From assembly GCA_002254285.1 (NCBI GenBank), contig NIUZ01000165.1:1-8617 (forward strand): a DNA stretch of 8,617 nt, read 5' to 3'. The notes under the pieces are model-generated. The model was not told where the DNA came from. It worked only from the letters and a program-made list of their open reading frames with translations, and did no database searches. The position numbers and the translations under genes are program-made. The DNA is from Bacteroidetes bacterium 4572_112. Lineage in GTDB: Bacteria; Bacteroidota; Bacteroidia; Bacteroidales; UBA1556. Each line of letters begins with the position of its first letter. Within the stretch, counting starts at the first letter, position 1. Of this stretch, positions 5,640 through 8,617 are shown piece after piece.

Positions 5640-8195
5640 ATGTATAAACAATTATCTAAGTTATTTTTAACTCTGATTGCTGTAATTGGACTATTCTCAT
5701 TTTCACAAGCACAAACTTTGAAAGGAAAGATAGTTGATGCTGGCACAGGAGAAGGATTAATCGGCGCAACAGTAGTTGTGAAAGGCACAACAAGAGGTGC
5801 GGCCACAAATCTTGATGGAAGTTTTGAATTAAACTTAAACACAGGCAAGTACACTCTTGAATTCAAATACATAGGATACAAGACAGAAGAGAAGGAAGTT
5901 AACACAACCACTGGCAAAATTTTTGACATTGGGGTTATAAAACTTACTTCAAATCAAATTGGTATTGAAGGAGTAAACATTATTACTTCTTATGCTGTAG
6001 ACAGAAAAACTCCTGTAGCAGTGTCGACAATGAAATCCATTGAAATTAATGAAAACCTAGGTTCGCAAGAATTACCAGAAGTATTGAACAGAACTCCAGC
6101 AGTATATGCAACAAAAGGAGCAGGTGGATATGGTGATTCAAGAATTACTATTCGTGGTTTTGATCAACGTAATATTGCAATTATGATCAACGGTATTCCA
6201 GTGAATGATATGGAAAATGGTTGGGTATATTGGTCAAATTGGGCAGGACTTGGTGATGCAGTTTCTACAATGCAGGTACAAAGAGGACTTGGAGCATCAA
6301 AATTAGCAATCAACTCAGTTGGAGGAACAATGAATATTGTTACTAACACTGCTGATGCTGAGCAAGGTGGTTCAATACAAAGCTCTATAACATCATATGG
6401 CACTAAAAAGGCTATGTTAAATTTAAATACAGGAGAAAATAAGAATGGAACAGCACTAACATTTGTAGGCTCAAGAACATCGGGACCTGGTTATGTTGAT
6501 GCAACTTATATTGATGCTTGGTCATATTATTTAGCAATTAGCCAAAAGATTAACGATAAGCATCGTCTTCAATTTTCTATAATAGGTGCACCTCAAAAGC
6601 ACGGACAGAGAGACAACTCTAAATACTCTGCACAAACTTATAGCAATATGGAGAAAAATGGTATTACTTATAACCCAAATTGGGGCTGGTTAGGCGGTGA
6701 AATGTATAATGAGCGTAACAACTTTTATCATAAACCACAAATGGCTCTTAACTGGTATTGGACAATTAATAAAAAAGCATTTTTAGCAACCTCAGCTTAT
6801 GTTAGCTACGGAAGTGGTGGCGGATCTGGTATATTAGGAAAAGGCCCTATAAAATATGGAGCTCCTTCTACAGCCTTAGGTCAAAGAGACTGGCAATATG
6901 CAGTAAATGTAAATGATACAAGTACTACTGGCTCATATTTAATTATGCGTAATTCAATGAACAACCACTTTTGGACAGGTGCTATTTCTACTCTAAAATA
7001 TAAGCTTTCTGATAACTTAAAACTTATTGCTGGTATTGACGTACGTCATTATAAAGGTGAGCATTATAGAGAAGTTCGCGACTTATTAGGTGGCGATTAC
7101 TGGGTAGACAAAGTTACTCCTGAAGCCCAAGTTGGTGACAGAATAGCATACGACAATGATGGACTTGTAACCTATGGTGGTGCTTTTGCACAATTAGAAT
7201 ATTCAATGGGAGACCTTGATGCCTTTGTTGCAGCTACTACATCAAACACATGGTATAATAGAGTTGACAGATATAACTTTGCTAGAGGTAGAGGTGAATT
7301 AAACGCTGAGCAAGTAACCGCTTTTGGTTATAACGCTAAGGCGGGAGCAAACTACAATATCAACGAGAAACATAACGTATATGTAAATGCCGGATATTAC
7401 TCAAGAGCTCCTTATCATAATTTTGTTTATGTAAATTACGGAAACGATATTAATCCTGATTTAGATAATGAGAAAATATTGGCTTTAGAAGTTGGATATG
7501 GTTTTACAGCAAGAAAATTTACTGCTAAAGTAAATGCTTACTATACTACTTGGAGCGACAAATGGGCTAAAGGCTCATACCGTGACACTTCAGGAACTTC
7601 TCATACTATCTATTTTCAAGGTATAAGCGAGGTACATAGTGGTCTTGAACTAGAAATGAAGTATAAAGTAACAAATAATCTTGAGCTTGGGGCTTTCGGT
7701 TCTATTGGTGATTGGCATTATACTGATGATGTTAATTTTGACGTATATGATGATGACCGCAATATTGTTGGCAATTACCATGCATACATTAAAGACCTTA
7801 AAGTAGCTGATGCTCCTCAAACTCAGTTTGGGCTAATTGGACGTTACGAAATTGGTAACCATATTATTATTGGTGCTGATTATATCTTTAATGACAACTT
7901 ATATGCTCGATTTGATCCTGAAAGAAGAACAGATCCTACAGATACACAACAATCATACAAACTACCTTCTTTTGGTATTATAAATGCTATGGCTAAATAC
8001 AAATTCAAATTAGGCAGCCTTGATTCATATTTCCAGCTTAATGCGTATAACCTTACTGATAAATTATATGCTACTGAAGGTTGGGATAATGCTACTAAAG
8101 ATTCTAATGGAGAATACAACCACAATCAAGAAAACTTTATGGGTTTCTGGGGATTTGGTCGTAACTTCAATCTTTCTTTAAAAGTTATGTTCTAA
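5640..8195 (+). CDS. TonB-dependent outer-membrane receptor with carboxypeptidase-regulatory-like N-terminal domain
   Basis: The 851-residue protein is an energised outer-membrane transporter. A signal peptide ends near residue 25 (LFSFSQAQ). A CarboxypepD_reg-like domain follows (about 26-105; GKIVDAGTGEGLIGATVVVKG, NLDGSFELNL, YIGYKTEE), as is common in Bacteroidota receptors. The plug (about 118-240) has ELPEVLNRTPAVYA, ITIRGFDQRN, MINGIPVND and a GGTMNIVTN end. The remaining 600 or so residues form the beta-barrel, closing with a terminal Phe (FNLSLKVMF) as the assembly machinery prefers. The length is nearer to FecA/siderophore-type receptors than to SusC proteins of about 1000 residues, and no SusD gene follows. 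The substrate is unknown. The next gene, a phosphodiesterase/pyrophosphatase lipoprotein 155 bp downstream, hints at a phosphorylated compound, which is inference only. The gene looks complete. Confidence 0.93.
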   Translation: MYKQLSKLFLTLIAVIGLFSFSQAQTLKGKIVDAGTGEGLIGATVVVKGTTRGAATNLDGSFELNLNTGKYTLEFKYIGYKTEEKEVNTTTGKIFDIGVIKLTSNQIGIEGVNIITSYAVDRKTPVAVSTMKSIEINENLGSQELPEVLNRTPAVYATKGAGGYGDSRITIRGFDQRNIAIMINGIPVNDMENGWVYWSNWAGLGDAVSTMQVQRGLGASKLAINSVGGTMNIVTNTADAEQGGSIQSSITSYGTKKAMLNLNTGENKNGTALTFVGSRTSGPGYVDATYIDAWSYYLAISQKINDKHRLQFSIIGAPQKHGQRDNSKYSAQTYSNMEKNGITYNPNWGWLGGEMYNERNNFYHKPQMALNWYWTINKKAFLATSAYVSYGSGGGSGILGKGPIKYGAPSTALGQRDWQYAVNVNDTSTTGSYLIMRNSMNNHFWTGAISTLKYKLSDNLKLIAGIDVRHYKGEHYREVRDLLGGDYWVDKVTPEAQVGDRIAYDNDGLVTYGGAFAQLEYSMGDLDAFVAATTSNTWYNRVDRYNFARGRGELNAEQVTAFGYNAKAGANYNINEKHNVYVNAGYYSRAPYHNFVYVNYGNDINPDLDNEKILALEVGYGFTARKFTAKVNAYYTTWSDKWAKGSYRDTSGTSHTIYFQGISEVHSGLELEMKYKVTNNLELGAFGSIGDWHYTDDVNFDVYDDDRNIVGNYHAYIKDLKVADAPQTQFGLIGRYEIGNHIIIGADYIFNDNLYARFDPERRTDPTDTQQSYKLPSFGIINAMAKYKFKLGSLDSYFQLNAYNLTDKLYATEGWDNATKDSNGEYNHNQENFMGFWGFGRNFNLSLKVMF

Positions 8196-8219
8196 AAAAT
8201 ATTACTATTATTTTTTTTT

Positions 8220-8256
8220 AGAAAGGGCCTACTATTTCTATAGTTAGGCTCTTTCT
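8220..8256 (+). terminator. Terminator after the TonB-dependent receptor gene
   Basis: A 16-bp stem (8220-8235 with 8240-8256, one bulged T, one G-U pair, TTCT loop; core AGAAAGGGCCT) is followed by ATTATTTTTTTG. It starts 25 bp after the stop. Confidence 0.85.
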
Positions 8257-8350
8257 ATTATTTTTTTGTATTTTTATCCTAAATAATACTGATAAATAAT
8301 AATTCAATTAGTATTTATATAAAAACTATTTTAATTTTAAAATCATCAAG

Positions 8351-8617
8351 ATGAAATATTTTAGCATAATTATTTTCATAATAACCTTCTTTAGTATTAG
8401 TTGTAATAAAGGCTCATCAAATAATAATGACAATCCTGATGTACCACAATCGCAAAATGAGCAATATGTAGTAATCCTTTCACTTGATGGTTTCAGATAT
8501 GATTATTCCGATAAGGCCAATACTCCTAATTTTGACAAAATAGAAAGTATGGGCGTTAAATCTAGGATAAAGTCATCTTTCCCAACAAAAACATTTCCAA
8601 ATCATTATACAATTGCT
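8351..8617 (+). CDS. Type I phosphodiesterase/nucleotide pyrophosphatase family lipoprotein, cut by the window end
   Basis: The 89 codons present run in frame to the last base. The N-terminus MKYFSIIIFIITFFSISC is a lipoprotein signal with Cys18 as the acylation site; -3 is Ser rather than the usual Leu/Ile/Val. A short Asn/Ser-rich linker follows. The catalytic domain then begins with VVILSLDGFRYDY (first metal-binding Asp in SLDGFR), TPNFDKIESMGV, and SFPTKTFPNHYTIA, where the Thr in PTKTFPN is the expected nucleophile. This matches the alkaline-phosphatase-superfamily NPP group (PF01663), which hydrolyses phosphodiester or pyrophosphate bonds outside the cytoplasm. The residues after Cys lack the acidic cluster of Bacteroidota lipoprotein export signals, so it may stay periplasmic. 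The start fits the signal peptide. No convincing TAnnTTTG lies upstream, and a terminator separates it from the receptor gene. Confidence 0.85.
   Translation, partial: MKYFSIIIFIITFFSISCNKGSSNNNDNPDVPQSQNEQYVVILSLDGFRYDYSDKANTPNFDKIESMGVKSRIKSSFPTKTFPNHYTIA

Noticed and set aside
5597..5929. Minus-strand frames at 5597-5929, 6164-6403 and 7880-8125
   Set aside because: All are antisense to the intact TonB-dependent receptor gene and show no domain of their own.
1..8617. CRISPR array, toxin-antitoxin pair or phage genes
   Set aside because: No regularly spaced repeats, no small paired genes of those families and no phage structural or integrase motifs were seen on either strand.

Overview
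The window reads as Bacteroidota (Bacteroidetes) DNA. It is AT-rich. Several genes have the phylum's TAnnTTTG promoter -7 element close upstream. One gene encodes a secreted protein with a type IX secretion (T9SS) C-terminal sorting domain, and another a TonB-dependent receptor with an N-terminal carboxypeptidase-regulatory-like domain. The genus cannot be told from the sequence.

Layout. At 1-819 a methylmalonyl-CoA decarboxylase gene (scpB-like, minus strand) lies between two perfect 104-bp inverted copies of its own promoter/leader. The outer copy cuts off about 55 C-terminal residues. The inner copy abuts, at 819/820, a grpE frame that has lost its start. 821-2674 is the grpE-dnaJ chaperone pair, closed by a strong terminator. 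2832-4019 encodes a secreted T9SS cargo with repeated YGH(D/N)THF modules. 4020-4188 is a convergent intergenic region with hairpins. 4189-4695 (minus) encodes a small polytopic membrane protein whose 3' end runs into a REP-like palindrome. It is divergent from 4843-5382, a HEAT-like helical protein of unknown function; each has a TAnnTTTG promoter. 5640-8195 encodes an 851-residue TonB-dependent receptor, followed by a terminator. From 8351 the window runs off inside a lipoprotein of the type I phosphodiesterase/nucleotide pyrophosphatase family. No gap without a gene exceeds about 260 bases.

How the genes work together. GrpE and DnaJ are the co-chaperones of DnaK. The receptor and the phosphodiesterase lipoprotein are a plausible surface pair (hydrolysis plus uptake of a phosphodiester or nucleotide compound), but that is inference and a terminator separates them. 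The other genes look like independent units.

No clear new biological system was found. The strongest anomaly is the 104-bp inverted repeat with a gene broken at each of two junctions. It may be a real rearrangement, but an amplification or assembly chimera explains it at least as well. Second is the REP-like sequence forming the end of a membrane-protein gene.
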